64,000 nucleotides of DNA, taken from Actinomycetes bacterium. GTDB lineage: Bacteria; Actinomycetota; Actinomycetes; Mycobacteriales; Mycobacteriaceae. Each line of letters opens with the position of its first letter. The first letter of the stretch is position 1. The stretch spans positions 62,001-126,000 of the forward strand of contig JAEYUQ010000015.1 of the NCBI GenBank assembly GCA_023432405.1. Direction: 5' to 3'. A program made the translations under genes and the position numbers. This document shows, in pieces, positions 39,071-47,839 of the stretch. The notes beneath the pieces are model-generated. The model saw nothing but the letters and a program-made list of their open reading frames with translations, was not told the origin of the DNA and made no database searches.

Positions 39071-41388
39071 GCGTCAGCAACTTCGTTGCGAGCCTCACGG
39101 GTGGCCGCTACCAGGTTCACCAAGCTAGCTTTCGTTTCTCCCCAGCCACGAGTCTTCAAACCGCAGTCAGGATTGACCCAGAGCTTATCGCGCCCCAGGG
39201 CTTCAAGAGCGGCGTCGATAAGGCTCTTGATCTCCTCTTGGGAAGGAACGCGAGGGGAGTGAATATCCCACACCCCAGGCCCTAGACCTCGCTCATAGCC
39301 GTGCTGTGCAAGGGCAGGCAGAATAGCCATCTTGGAGCGGGAAGCCTCAATGGAAGTGACATCTGCACCCAATTTATCCACCGCATCCACAACTGTGTTG
39401 AAATCTGAATAGCAGAGGTGAGTGTGGATGGAGGTGTCCGGGCGGGCACCTGAGGTGGCCAAACGGAAGGAACCCACAGACCACGTGTAGTAGGCCTCCT
39501 CATCTTCTTTCCGAAGAGGCAGAAGCTCACGAATAGCCGGTTCATCCACCTGAATCACATGGATTCCGGCTTCTTCCAGATCAGCTATTTCTTCCCGCAG
39601 AGCCAGGCCCAGCTGATCGGCCACCTGTGCCCAGGGAATATCCTCACGGACGAAAGACCATGCCATGATGGTGACAGGGCCAGTCAGCATTCCCTTTACC
39701 TCCCTGGAGGTGAGGGATTTGGCGTAACCTGACCATTCCACGGTGATTGGGGTCGGGCGGCTTACATCTCCCCACAGAAGGGACGGACGCGTGCAGCGTG
39801 ATCCATACGACTGCACCCAACCATGCACCGTGGTAGCAAAACCATCCAGGTGCTCAGCAAAGTACTGAACCATGTCATTGCGTTCAGGCTCACCGTGAAC
39901 CAGCACATCCAATCCAATTTCTTCCTGAACTCGGATAACGTGCTCAATCTCCTTCTTCATGGCCTCAACGTAGTCTGCGTCAGACAGCTTCCCAGCACGG
40001 TTAGCGGCACGAGCGGCACGAATCTCCTGTGTCTGGGGGAAGGAGCCAATAGTGGTGGTGGGCAGCTCTGGAAGCCCCAATTCCCTTTGCTGAATGGCAG
40101 AGCGCTCAGCGTAGGACACACTCCTGTGGCGATCCGCCTCCGTGATAGAGGCAGTGGCCTTGCGAACCTCAGGGTTATTTGTCCCAGGATGGTTCCGACG
40201 GTTCTGCTGTGCTGCACGCCACTCCTCTAACTCAGTGGCAATGGCCTCATCACCTTCTGCCAAACCTTTGGCCAAGGTCACCACTTCGCTCACCTTCTGG
40301 TCGGCAAAAGCAAGCCAACTGCGAAGATCAGCGTCCAGTTGTGTTTCCCTATTGACATCATGGGGGACGTGTTGCAGGGAGGTGGAGGTAGTTACAGTCA
40401 CTGTGACATCCGGAAGCCCCTCACGAAGCTTTCGTAAGGTTGCCAGAGAGGCATCTAAATCATTGCGCCAGATGTTTCGTCCGGAGACAATACCCACACC
40501 GAGGCTGCGTCCAGCAAGCTTTACATTGAGGGCAGCAAGGTCAGTGGGAACTTTGCCCCGAACGACGTCGATAAGGACAGCACCTACAGGAGTTTCGGCT
40601 AGCACGTCTACTGCGTCAAGGGCATGGCCGTAGGTCAGGGCAACGGCTGTCTGAGCAGTGCCCAGCACCTCATAGGTGTGCTTCAGTGCGGAAAGCACGC
40701 GCTCACGATCCACGCTCAGGCGTTCGGACACCAAACCCGGCTCATCAAACTGAATCCAGTCAGCATCCAGGGTGGAAAGAAGATCACGATAGGCAGCAAG
40801 CACGTCGTCCAGGCGATCTAGAGGATGAAAATCAGCAGGAGATCCTTCGGCTGCCCGGGAAAGTAAGAGGAAGGTGACAGGACCCACGATGACGGGACGG
40901 GTCCCGGAAACCTTGCCCCGATAGGAACCGAGGAACTCGATGGGTGTGTCTGGGCCGATTTCGGGGACAAGATAGTGGTAGTTGGAATCAAACCACTTCG
41001 TCATCTGGAGGGCGGCGCGATCACCCTCGCCGCGAGCAATATTGAATTGGGCGGCGAGACTCTCGGTACTTTCGATGTCATGGGTGGCGATGATCTCACG
41101 TTCCTGGGCAAAGCGTTCAGGGATGGCACCCAGAGAGACGATGAGATCAAAAACCTGGTCGTAGTAGCTGAAGTCCTCGGGGATGGCAGAATCTGGAGAA
41201 AGGCCGAGGTCACGCAGATGTGAGGTGCGCTCTGAGCGCAGCGAATCGGCTACAGAGACGAGGTCCTGCGAGGGATTCTTCCAGAAGAGCTCCAGGGCGC
41301 GCTTGAGTTCACGATCAGCGCCAATGCGCGGATAGCCGAGAATAGAGGCAGCAGGAAAAGCCGGAGCTTGGTGAGAAGATGTAGTCAT
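39067..41388 (-). CDS. metE: Cobalamin-independent methionine synthase
   Basis: 773 aa. It methylates homocysteine from methyl-THF-polyglutamate. Two TIM barrels: the N-terminal F-P-A-A-S-I-L-G-Y-P-R-I-G start, and the catalytic half with P-T-T-T-I-G-S-F-P-Q-T, V-H-G-E-P-E-R-N-D-M-V-Q-Y-F, H-T-H-L-C-Y-S (zinc ligand) and N-P-D-C-G-L-K-T-R (zinc ligand). The AAGGA ribosome site is 12 nt from ATG 41388. It lies 40 nt downstream of metF, so metF-metE is an operon. No B12 or SAM riboswitch is visible. Confidence 0.97.
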   Translation of the reverse strand: MTTSSHQAPAFPAASILGYPRIGADRELKRALELFWKNPSQDLVSVADSLRSERTSHLRDLGLSPDSAIPEDFSYYDQVFDLIVSLGAIPERFAQEREIIATHDIESTESLAAQFNIARGEGDRAALQMTKWFDSNYHYLVPEIGPDTPIEFLGSYRGKVSGTRPVIVGPVTFLLLSRAAEGSPADFHPLDRLDDVLAAYRDLLSTLDADWIQFDEPGLVSERLSVDRERVLSALKHTYEVLGTAQTAVALTYGHALDAVDVLAETPVGAVLIDVVRGKVPTDLAALNVKLAGRSLGVGIVSGRNIWRNDLDASLATLRKLREGLPDVTVTVTTSTSLQHVPHDVNRETQLDADLRSWLAFADQKVSEVVTLAKGLAEGDEAIATELEEWRAAQQNRRNHPGTNNPEVRKATASITEADRHRSVSYAERSAIQQRELGLPELPTTTIGSFPQTQEIRAARAANRAGKLSDADYVEAMKKEIEHVIRVQEEIGLDVLVHGEPERNDMVQYFAEHLDGFATTVHGWVQSYGSRCTRPSLLWGDVSRPTPITVEWSGYAKSLTSREVKGMLTGPVTIMAWSFVREDIPWAQVADQLGLALREEIADLEEAGIHVIQVDEPAIRELLPLRKEDEEAYYTWSVGSFRLATSGARPDTSIHTHLCYSDFNTVVDAVDKLGADVTSIEASRSKMAILPALAQHGYERGLGPGVWDIHSPRVPSQEEIKSLIDAALEALGRDKLWVNPDCGLKTRGWGETKASLVNLVAATREARNEVADA

Positions 41389-41428
41389 GGTTCAGTGACG
41401 TCCTTATAGTCAGTGTGCGGGGAATGTT

Positions 41429-42475
41429 CTAGCGCGAAGAGCTTGGAGATATACGTTGCAATGCCCAGTTGAGCAGCTGCAAGGTCTCAGCGCTGACATC
41501 TGGTGGGGCTTGAGACCGAGACAGGGCACTCTTTCGAGTGAATCCACATCCAGTCAGATACTCCACGATGTCAAGCGTTGGTCGAGTTCTGTTAAAGGAA
41601 TACAGGTGAACTCCGGGTGCTCCAGCCTTCAAGACATCATCAATGAGGGTGATTGTGGCACTTAATGCCGCTGCGGAGCGCTGTCGGGCATCCTCAATAC
41701 TATGAATATCCAGTATGTGCTGGGGGATTGTCACATGAGAAATGCGCTCTAAGCCTTTTAGCCTGCGAAGATCATTGAATGGGAGAATGCCCGGCAGGAT
41801 GGGGATGTGACCTCCAGAAAGTTTGAATTCATGGAGAAGTGATGAATAATCATCCGCTTCATAAAACACTTGAGTTATGGCGAAGTCTGCGCCATAGGAC
41901 TGCTTTTCCATGAGAGCGTCCAGTTCATTGGCACGAGCTTCACCATGTGTGGCTGGATATCCGGCCACAGCAACGGAGACATAGTCAGGGGAGTGGATAT
42001 CCTCAGAATCTGGCCCTAGTTGGTGATGGGCAATCTCGTGAATGAGGTCAATGAGCTCCACACTGCGCACCAGTTCCCCCGGTTGAGGACTGTACTGTGT
42101 ATCCCCATCAGGATAATCTCCTCGCAGAGCAAGGAAATCTCGAATGCCCACGCGCAACAGAAGCCGAATAATCGTGCGCAAATCAGCAATTTGGGAGCCC
42201 ACACAGGTCAAATGTGCAATGGCTGGAAGACCAGGGTGCTGATCGAGAACTTTCAGGAGTACTTCGATAGAACGATCTCTGGTGTCACGGTTGGCGCCAG
42301 CCGCTCCGTAGGTGACAGACACAAAGTCAGGGGCGGCGTCGATCAGCTTGGATACCCCAGCCCAAATGCTACTCATCTGTGAGGGATTCCTTGGAGGATA
42401 GAGCTCAAAGGAAATACTGGGTGAGCGCGTGGTCTGCTGAGGATTGTAGCCATCGTAAAGCTGAGCGGTGGACAA
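41429..42475 (-). CDS. metF: 5,10-methylenetetrahydrofolate reductase
   Basis: 348 aa FAD-dependent TIM barrel that makes methyl-THF for MetE. Visible: S-I-S-F-E-L-Y-P-P-R near the N-terminus, V-T-Y-G-A-A-G, H-L-T-C-V-G-S and A-L-R-G-D-Y-P, plus F-A-I-T-Q-V-F-Y. The usual length is 300-325; the extra residues are at both ends. The start codon is TTG 42475 with a modest GAAAGG 11 nt upstream. A McbR-like operator and a -10 TAGATT (42521-42516) lie upstream. Confidence 0.93.
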   Translation of the reverse strand: MSTAQLYDGYNPQQTTRSPSISFELYPPRNPSQMSSIWAGVSKLIDAAPDFVSVTYGAAGANRDTRDRSIEVLLKVLDQHPGLPAIAHLTCVGSQIADLRTIIRLLLRVGIRDFLALRGDYPDGDTQYSPQPGELVRSVELIDLIHEIAHHQLGPDSEDIHSPDYVSVAVAGYPATHGEARANELDALMEKQSYGADFAITQVFYEADDYSSLLHEFKLSGGHIPILPGILPFNDLRRLKGLERISHVTIPQHILDIHSIEDARQRSAAALSATITLIDDVLKAGAPGVHLYSFNRTRPTLDIVEYLTGCGFTRKSALSRSQAPPDVSAETLQLLNWALQRISPSSSR

Positions 42476-42519
42476 AGGTATCGGCGCCTTTCAATTCCTC
42501 AAGTAACTTGACCATAATC

Positions 42520-42535
42520 TAGACAGCTTGGTCCA
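42520..42535. promoter_or_regulatory. Candidate McbR operator upstream of metF-metE
   Basis: TAGAC-AGCTTG-GTCCA differs from the corynebacterial McbR motif TAGAC-N6-GTCTA at one base. It sits 45 nt before the metF start and partly overlaps a minus-strand -10 (TAGATT). McbR is the TetR-type repressor of methionine and sulfur genes in C. glutamicum, so both location and targets fit. Confidence 0.65.
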
Positions 42536-42646
42536 ACATAAAAAATGCCGGTACCATTGTGTCAGGTTAAGATGTGAATATAAATATCTAGCCTAGCGTA
42601 CTAAGCTGTTCATTTCATCGGTCCATGAAACTTCTGGTCACAATGA

Positions 42647-44011
42647 CTAATTCCTGAAACCATGCACAGGAGCCGGAATATAACCTCCTCGATTAACGAA
42701 GCGATCTGCAGCCACCTGATTGACCGGAATAACCGGGGCATATCCCAACAAGCCACCGAAATTCACTTCATCTCCAGGCTGGGTCCTAGGAACGGGAATG
42801 ACACGTACTGCCGTGGTTTTATGGTTCATGATTCCAATGGCTGCCTCATCAGCAATCATCGCGGAGATGGTTTCTGCCGATGTATCTCCAGGGATTGCAA
42901 TCATGTCCAAGCCCACCGAACAAATGCTGGTCATCGCCTCAAGCTTGTCAATGCTGAGGGTACCTGCCTTAACGGCATCAATCATGCCCTTGTCTTCGGA
43001 GACTGGAATAAAGGAACCGGACAGACCTCCGATGCGTCCGGCAGCCATCAGACCGCCCTTCTTCACGGCGTCGTTGAGTAAAGCCAGTGCTGCGGTGGTC
43101 CCGTGAGTGCCAACCTGAGCCAGTCCCAGATGTTCCAGGATATGAGCTACCGAGTCTCCAATCTCCGCGGTAGGGGCCAGGGATAAATCAACGATGCCAA
43201 AGGGAACGCCCAAACGCTCAGCAGCCATAGAACCCACCAGCTGTCCAGTGCGGGTGATTTTAAATGCTGCCTTTTTGATCTCCTCAGCTACCTCATCCAA
43301 GGTAGCTCCCTCCAGATTTCCCAGTGCTCGATCCACTACTCCGGGACCAGAGACACCAACATTAATGACAACATCTGGTTCCTCCACCCCGTGAAAAGCT
43401 CCGGCCATAAAGGGGTTATCTCCCACGGCATTGGCAAATACCACCAATTTGGCACAGGCAATTGCGTTATCGTCTCGAGTAAGCTCCGCGGCTTCCTTAA
43501 CGACGCCTCCCATCAGGCGTACTGCATCCATATTGATGCCTGCACGGGAACTGGCCACATTGACCGATCCGCACACAATGGTGGTGCTGGACAAAGCTTC
43601 TGGGAGAGATGCAATCAGGCGCTGTTCAGAGGGAGTCATTCCCTTCTCCACAAGCGCAGAATATCCGCCGAGGAAGTTCACACCCACAGCTCGGCCAGCG
43701 GCGTCGAGAGCTCGGGCGATGTCAACGGGGTCGCCCTCGTGCTGGGTGGCAATAAGGGACACAGGGGTCACCGAGAGGCGTTTGTGAGCAATAGGAATTC
43801 CTAATTCCCTCTCAATATGTTGGCAGACCTCTACCAGGTTGCCAGCAGTGGCTGTTACTTTTTCATACACTGCCTGTGCGGTGAGATGAGTCGTGGAACG
43901 CACGCAGTCTAACAGGGAAATGCCCATCGTCACGGTGCGAATATCGAGGCGATATTTCTCCACCATGTCAATAGTTTCTAAAATCTCACGGGGATTAATA
44001 GTGATACTCAT
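42647..44011 (-). CDS. UPF0210 / DUF711 (PFL-like) family protein
   Basis: 454 aa, about the usual family length; biochemical role unknown. Glycine-rich segments such as [36 protein letters not shown] and a C-terminal V-P-V-H-G-F-R-N. Structurally the family is related to pyruvate formate-lyase folds but lacks its glycyl-radical chemistry as far as the sequence shows. It follows the ACT-domain gene by 12 nt; this pairing is widely conserved in bacteria. Confidence 0.88.
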   Translation of the reverse strand: MSITINPREILETIDMVEKYRLDIRTVTMGISLLDCVRSTTHLTAQAVYEKVTATAGNLVEVCQHIERELGIPIAHKRLSVTPVSLIATQHEGDPVDIARALDAAGRAVGVNFLGGYSALVEKGMTPSEQRLIASLPEALSSTTIVCGSVNVASSRAGINMDAVRLMGGVVKEAAELTRDDNAIACAKLVVFANAVGDNPFMAGAFHGVEEPDVVINVGVSGPGVVDRALGNLEGATLDEVAEEIKKAAFKITRTGQLVGSMAAERLGVPFGIVDLSLAPTAEIGDSVAHILEHLGLAQVGTHGTTAALALLNDAVKKGGLMAAGRIGGLSGSFIPVSEDKGMIDAVKAGTLSIDKLEAMTSICSVGLDMIAIPGDTSAETISAMIADEAAIGIMNHKTTAVRVIPVPRTQPGDEVNFGGLLGYAPVIPVNQVAADRFVNRGGYIPAPVHGFRN

Positions 44012-44023
44012 CGAAAGCTCCCA

Positions 44024-44293
44024 CTAGATAGTGTTAACGGCAGCGAAAAGTGCTTCGGACTGAATCCGAATGGTGAGCCCCAACCTTTCTTCCACAACTT
44101 TCATGGCATCTTGAATCTCTTCAATGGAAAGCTTTGTCTCATCAAATCCCACACGCAGAATCATGGTGAACCACTGTTCCATGATGGTTTGGGAGACGTC
44201 ATGGATATTGACATCGAGCTCTGCAAGAGCGGTGGCAGTCTGAGCGATGATGCCAGTTTGATCGGCACCCGTAACAGTCATGATGGCAAACAT
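44024..44293 (-). CDS. ACT-domain protein (UPF0237 family)
   Basis: 89 aa. A single ACT domain fills the whole protein, starting M-F-A-I-M-T-V-T-G-A-D-Q-T-G-I-I-A. ACT domains bind small ligands, often amino acids; this family resembles the GcvR regulatory domain. It is encoded directly before the UPF0210 gene, so the two probably act together. ATG 44293 lies 7 nt after a TACGCT -10 box (leaderless). Confidence 0.88.
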   Translation of the reverse strand: MFAIMTVTGADQTGIIAQTATALAELDVNIHDVSQTIMEQWFTMILRVGFDETKLSIEEIQDAMKVVEERLGLTIRIQSEALFAAVNTI

Positions 44294-44300
44294 ACATGAG

Positions 44301-44306
44301 AGCGTA
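44301..44306 (-). promoter_or_regulatory. -10 box for a leaderless ACT-domain gene transcript
   Basis: Minus-strand TACGCT, 7 nt, ATG 44293. The GntR gene diverges with its own -10 TAGAAT at 44356-44361. Confidence 0.45.
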
Positions 44307-44407
44307 GTCCAAGTCCGGTGGGCCCAAAAGGTCGGTTGTCTGATGTCTGCTGTAGTAGAATCATAGGGAGATTCACTGGTATCCGGGGCTAGTTAAAGGC
44401 GGACGCG

Positions 44408-45115
44408 ATGTATGTTCCGAAGAATAATTCCACAGTTCAACGAATTGAGGATTATATTCGAGACCACAAACTAAAGCCCGGTGATCCTTTACCCTCCGAA
44501 TCTGTGCTCTGTGACCAGTTTCATTGCTCGCGGTCCTCTCTGCGCGAGGCCATGAGAATCCTCGCCACGCTTGACATAGTTACTATTCGTCACGGATATG
44601 GAACTTTCGTTTCGGATATGTCTCTCAAGCCCCTCGTAGATGGGCTAGTATTTCGTCTTTCTCTCAGCGGGAGCGAAGGACTTCCTAATTTGGAGCATGT
44701 CATTGAAACACGTATAGCCTTGGATAGGTCCATTGCAGAGGAGCTGATGGCGCTCTTCGGCGGGATAGATGACCCTCAGCTTCGAGAGATTGTGGGCGGT
44801 ATGCGCCAGAAACTCTCATCAGGTCAATCCTTTGCCGAGGAAGATCACGCTTTCCATCAGAGGCTCCTGCGGGACCTGAACAACCCCCTCATTCGAGAAT
44901 TAGGTGAGGCATTGTGGACTGTTCACCAAAATGTTGTGCCCTTGCTGAATGTGTCTAACCTGGCTGAAACGGAGGATATAGAAGCAACGGTAGAGGCTCA
45001 TGAAGGAATCGTAGACGCGCTTGTGGCGAAGGACGTTGACGCTTATATCAGACAAGTGGATGCCCACTACGCACCGCTGATGAGAGCGGTGCAACGAGCT
45101 AAACAGGCGAAGTAA
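44408..45115 (+). CDS. GntR-family (FadR/FCD subfamily) transcriptional regulator
   Basis: 235 aa. The N-terminal winged helix (~8-72) contains I-R-D-H-K-L-K-P-G-D-P-L-P-S-E and S-S-L-R-E-A-M-R-I-L. The C-terminal all-helical FCD domain has metal-binding type residues E-E-D-H-A-F-H-Q-R-L and a late H-E-G-I-V-D-A-L. A -10 TAGAAT lies 46 nt before the start, and AAAGGCGG near 44396 may serve as ribosome site. It is convergent to the DUF4862-nanE-nanK genes, so it is a natural candidate for their regulator (as NanR); this is inference from position only. Confidence 0.88.
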   Translation: MYVPKNNSTVQRIEDYIRDHKLKPGDPLPSESVLCDQFHCSRSSLREAMRILATLDIVTIRHGYGTFVSDMSLKPLVDGLVFRLSLSGSEGLPNLEHVIETRIALDRSIAEELMALFGGIDDPQLREIVGGMRQKLSSGQSFAEEDHAFHQRLLRDLNNPLIRELGEALWTVHQNVVPLLNVSNLAETEDIEATVEAHEGIVDALVAKDVDAYIRQVDAHYAPLMRAVQRAKQAK

Positions 45116-45138
45116 CCGATTCCACCGTGGGAACTGTC

Positions 45139-45167
45139 ACCTCCGGAGATAGTTCAGCTCCGGAAGT
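45139..45167. terminator. Hairpin between the convergent GntR and DUF4862 genes
   Basis: ACCTCCGGAG (45139-45148) and CTCCGGAAGT (45158-45167) pair over 10 bp with one mismatch, with a 9-nt loop. There is no clear T-run. It is a likely terminator by position. Confidence 0.5.
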
Positions 45168-45186
45168 GCTCTCCCGAGATGGTGTT

Positions 45187-46107
45187 TTAACTTTCCGTGG
45201 GATGGGTGGCGTCGTAAATGTGGCGCAGCATGGAAACTCTCTCCGAAATTGAGGTATCCTGCGGTACCTGTATTTTTGCGCCCAGATAGTTTAACCCAGT
45301 ACACACCTCTGCCATGCGGGCTGCCTCAGCAACCCGGTGTGGAGTCATGAGGGAAAGAGGCTCATCTGTAGAGAGTGGGAGATGACCATCAATCCACGCC
45401 GGGCCATATTCGGTGTTCTCTGGGGAGGCGCCCGAGAAAATGAGTCCAGCCAGCAAGGTTGACTGAACCGCCTCGTGGATGTGTTGGGTTGGAAGGTCCA
45501 CTCCTCGAGCTTCCACAGCAGAGCGCCCCCAATTCAGAGCAATTCTCACACCTGTACGCACAGCGATATCTAGCTCATCGTTCAGGTCCAAGAATCCTTT
45601 TTCGGCCTGGTGCGAACTAGAAACAGCGTCACAGTGCTCGATAAGGAGTTCAGCACCATACCAGTCGCGTTGGCCCAACTCCAGAAGAGAATCAATAAAA
45701 GGAGTAATCTCACGCCGCTCGGTAGGCGCGGAATGAACCTCCACAAAACCTACAGTTCCAGGTGCTCTCTGGTTGAGGCTTTGGACACACGATCGTATTT
45801 TCTCCATAAACTCGAGTGCAGCCTGGCGGCTTTCTTCTCGCGGGCTGGCCAAGCCAAACTGAGGATCAGTTCCGATACACTGCATAGTCCCTGGAATAGC
45901 GGTGATAACACAGCCAGTAAAACGCCCAGCTACCTGATCAATAAGCCAGGAGCGCGTCTGGGAATCAGCTAACTGGCCGGGGTAGGGGATCTCCAAACCA
46001 GTAACAAAATCGGCGTCGGCCAGGGCATTGTAATAGGCTTCTTGATCCTTCAAATCAGAAGGCATAGAGGCGTAGGCGCCAACAACGAATCCTTGTTCGT
46101 GATTCAT
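45187..46107 (-). CDS. DUF4862 family protein, probable TIM-barrel sugar enzyme
   Basis: 306 aa. I recognise the family by its overall layout: G-A-Y-A-S-M-P near the N-terminus, G-L-E-I-P-Y-P-G, T-A-I-P-G-T-M, V-E-V-H-S-A-P and I-E-H-C-D-A. The spacing of these acidic and His motifs resembles xylose-isomerase-type sugar phosphate isomerases. No enzymatic role has been proved that I know of. The ATG overlaps the nanE stop (ATGA), so it is coupled to NanE and probably acts in amino-sugar catabolism. Confidence 0.75.
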   Translation of the reverse strand: MNHEQGFVVGAYASMPSDLKDQEAYYNALADADFVTGLEIPYPGQLADSQTRSWLIDQVAGRFTGCVITAIPGTMQCIGTDPQFGLASPREESRQAALEFMEKIRSCVQSLNQRAPGTVGFVEVHSAPTERREITPFIDSLLELGQRDWYGAELLIEHCDAVSSSHQAEKGFLDLNDELDIAVRTGVRIALNWGRSAVEARGVDLPTQHIHEAVQSTLLAGLIFSGASPENTEYGPAWIDGHLPLSTDEPLSLMTPHRVAEAARMAEVCTGLNYLGAKIQVPQDTSISERVSMLRHIYDATHPTES

Positions 46108-46832
46108 GATGTGTGTATTCCTTCCTCATCCTGGAACGGTTGAAGAGAATTAGCGAAGTAAGTGGTAATCCAGCCAGGTGCGGTAATAGCAGTTCCCACG
46201 ATAATCGCATCTGCACCTGCCTCAATGCCGAGGGGAAGATCGGAAGGTTGATGGAAGCGTCCCTCGCCAATGAGAAAGACGTCTTTGCCTAGACGACGCC
46301 GTGATTCGGCAATGCAGTCCACATCTGGACCTTCAGTAGCCGGGCGATCTGGGGTGTAACCCGCCAAGGTTGTAGAGACTAAATCTGCACCTGCTTCAAC
46401 TGCAGCTAAAGCTTCTTCGGGAGTTGCAATATCTGCCATGACAAGTATTCCTTCATCATGGCCAGCGGCGACTTGTTGAGCAAAGGTGGATCCATCTGCG
46501 CGTGGACGGAAGGTAGCATCCACGCAGGCAATATCTGCCCCCACAGCGGCGAGCTTACGAACGGAGGCAACACTCGGGGTGATGTAAACACCCTCTGTTC
46601 CTTCTTTGGTAAGACCGAAAACAGGAACCGCGTGCTGCGTTGTTGCGATAATCGACGTGATGTCTGCGAGCCCACCGTAGCCTCCACAGCGAAGCCCAGC
46701 AGCTCCTCCGGCAACACAGGCCTTGGCAATAGTAGACAGCGTGGGAGTATCCCTCATGGGATCACCGTCAGGTGCCTGGACGGAGACGATGAGCCGGCCA
46801 CGAACGGCGTCGAAAAGTTCAGTTTTGTTCAT
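46104..46832 (-). CDS. nanE: N-acylglucosamine-6-phosphate 2-epimerase (NanE-like)
   Basis: 242 aa TIM barrel. It converts ManNAc-6-P to GlcNAc-6-P in sialic acid catabolism. Family motifs: L-I-V-S-V-Q-A at the N-terminus, A-G-L-R-C-G, V-D-A-T-F-R-P-R-A-D-G, M-A-D-I-A-T-P-E-E and I-G-E-G-R-F. AAGGAG is 7-8 nt before ATG 46832. It lies 56 nt after the ROK kinase gene and overlaps DUF4862. Confidence 0.92.
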   Translation of the reverse strand: MNKTELFDAVRGRLIVSVQAPDGDPMRDTPTLSTIAKACVAGGAAGLRCGGYGGLADITSIIATTQHAVPVFGLTKEGTEGVYITPSVASVRKLAAVGADIACVDATFRPRADGSTFAQQVAAGHDEGILVMADIATPEEALAAVEAGADLVSTTLAGYTPDRPATEGPDVDCIAESRRRLGKDVFLIGEGRFHQPSDLPLGIEAGADAIIVGTAITAPGWITTYFANSLQPFQDEEGIHTS

Positions 46833-46888
46833 AGTGGTTCTCCTTGAGATTCGACAATGAAGTTATCGGGAATGGGAATGAGGAAGTT

Positions 46889-47794
46889 TCAGTAAGCGTG
46901 ATCAACGGCGTAGGCAGCAGCACCGATTAATGGGGCGTCATCCTGAAATCTGGCTCGCGCAAGAGGAACACTCTTATTGGGAGGCAGAGCAGTGTCCTGG
47001 AAACCGGAGCGGATAAGTTCGATTAGCTCCTCACCAATGCTGGCAACACCCCCGCCAATGACTACCTGCCTAATATCGAGTGCCGACACGAAAGCCCCCA
47101 GCCCCTGACCGAAGCCACGGAGGTTGCCCTCAATCACTTCGGTGGCTAACTGTTCACCGGCTTGCCAGCGCTGAATAATCTCAGGGAGACGAATATCAGT
47201 GTCTGTGGGCAGAGTAAAACTTACTTCTTTTCCCTGAGCAAGGCAGTTATAGTAGGCAGTCAAGCCTGTACCACTGACGGAATCTTCACATCGAACGGCT
47301 CTGCCTTGGAAATCGGGAACAATGAGACCGGAAATTTCTCCGGCGGAGAAGGTTTCAGTATCAATGAGCTGGCCATGATCGAGAAGAGCCCCACCTACTC
47401 CAGTGCCCAGGGAGACAAAGAGTGTCCTTTTCACCGAGTCTGCCTGCACTGTTTGGCTATATCCCAGGCAGCGCACGTCGTTGAGGAATGCCGTGGGAAC
47501 ATCAAAATCCGCAAGCTCTTCACGGAGATTAAGCCCAACCCAACCTGGCAGTGTGGGGCCAGCGGAGAGCACAATACCCTCCGGTGCTGAAACAATCCCC
47601 GGAACTCCGATTCCGATTCGGACAACATCCTCGGTGAGGATATTTCTCAGGGCTTCTCGCATCTGGTTGACAGTGTCCGGGCCATTTTTGCCTGCGGGTA
47701 TTCTGCCGCGGTTGAACACTTCAGTGGGTGAGGCATCATCGATAAGGCCGTAGGCAATTTTCGTACCGCCTACGTCCAATGCTGCGGTAAGCAT
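46889..47794 (-). CDS. nanK: ROK-family sugar kinase, probable ManNAc kinase (NanK)
   Basis: 301 aa. N-terminal phosphate loop A-L-D-V-G-G-T-K-I, catalytic aspartate in F-L-N-D-V-R-C, and V-S-L-G-T-G-V-G-G-A. The family zinc site (His, then C-x-C-x4-C) is degenerate: G-E-I-G-H has become G-E-I-S-G, and only the last cysteine of the cluster remains (A-V-R-C-E-D). The enzyme may fold without zinc, or have shifted specificity. The substrate assignment rests on the adjacent nanE. No sialate lyase, sialidase or transporter is in the window. Confidence 0.8.
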   Translation of the reverse strand: MLTAALDVGGTKIAYGLIDDASPTEVFNRGRIPAGKNGPDTVNQMREALRNILTEDVVRIGIGVPGIVSAPEGIVLSAGPTLPGWVGLNLREELADFDVPTAFLNDVRCLGYSQTVQADSVKRTLFVSLGTGVGGALLDHGQLIDTETFSAGEISGLIVPDFQGRAVRCEDSVSGTGLTAYYNCLAQGKEVSFTLPTDTDIRLPEIIQRWQAGEQLATEVIEGNLRGFGQGLGAFVSALDIRQVVIGGGVASIGEELIELIRSGFQDTALPPNKSVPLARARFQDDAPLIGAAAYAVDHAY

Positions 47795-47839
47795 GATGGA
47801 GGAGCTCCTCAGATGGAGTAATGGTTATAACATAAGACA

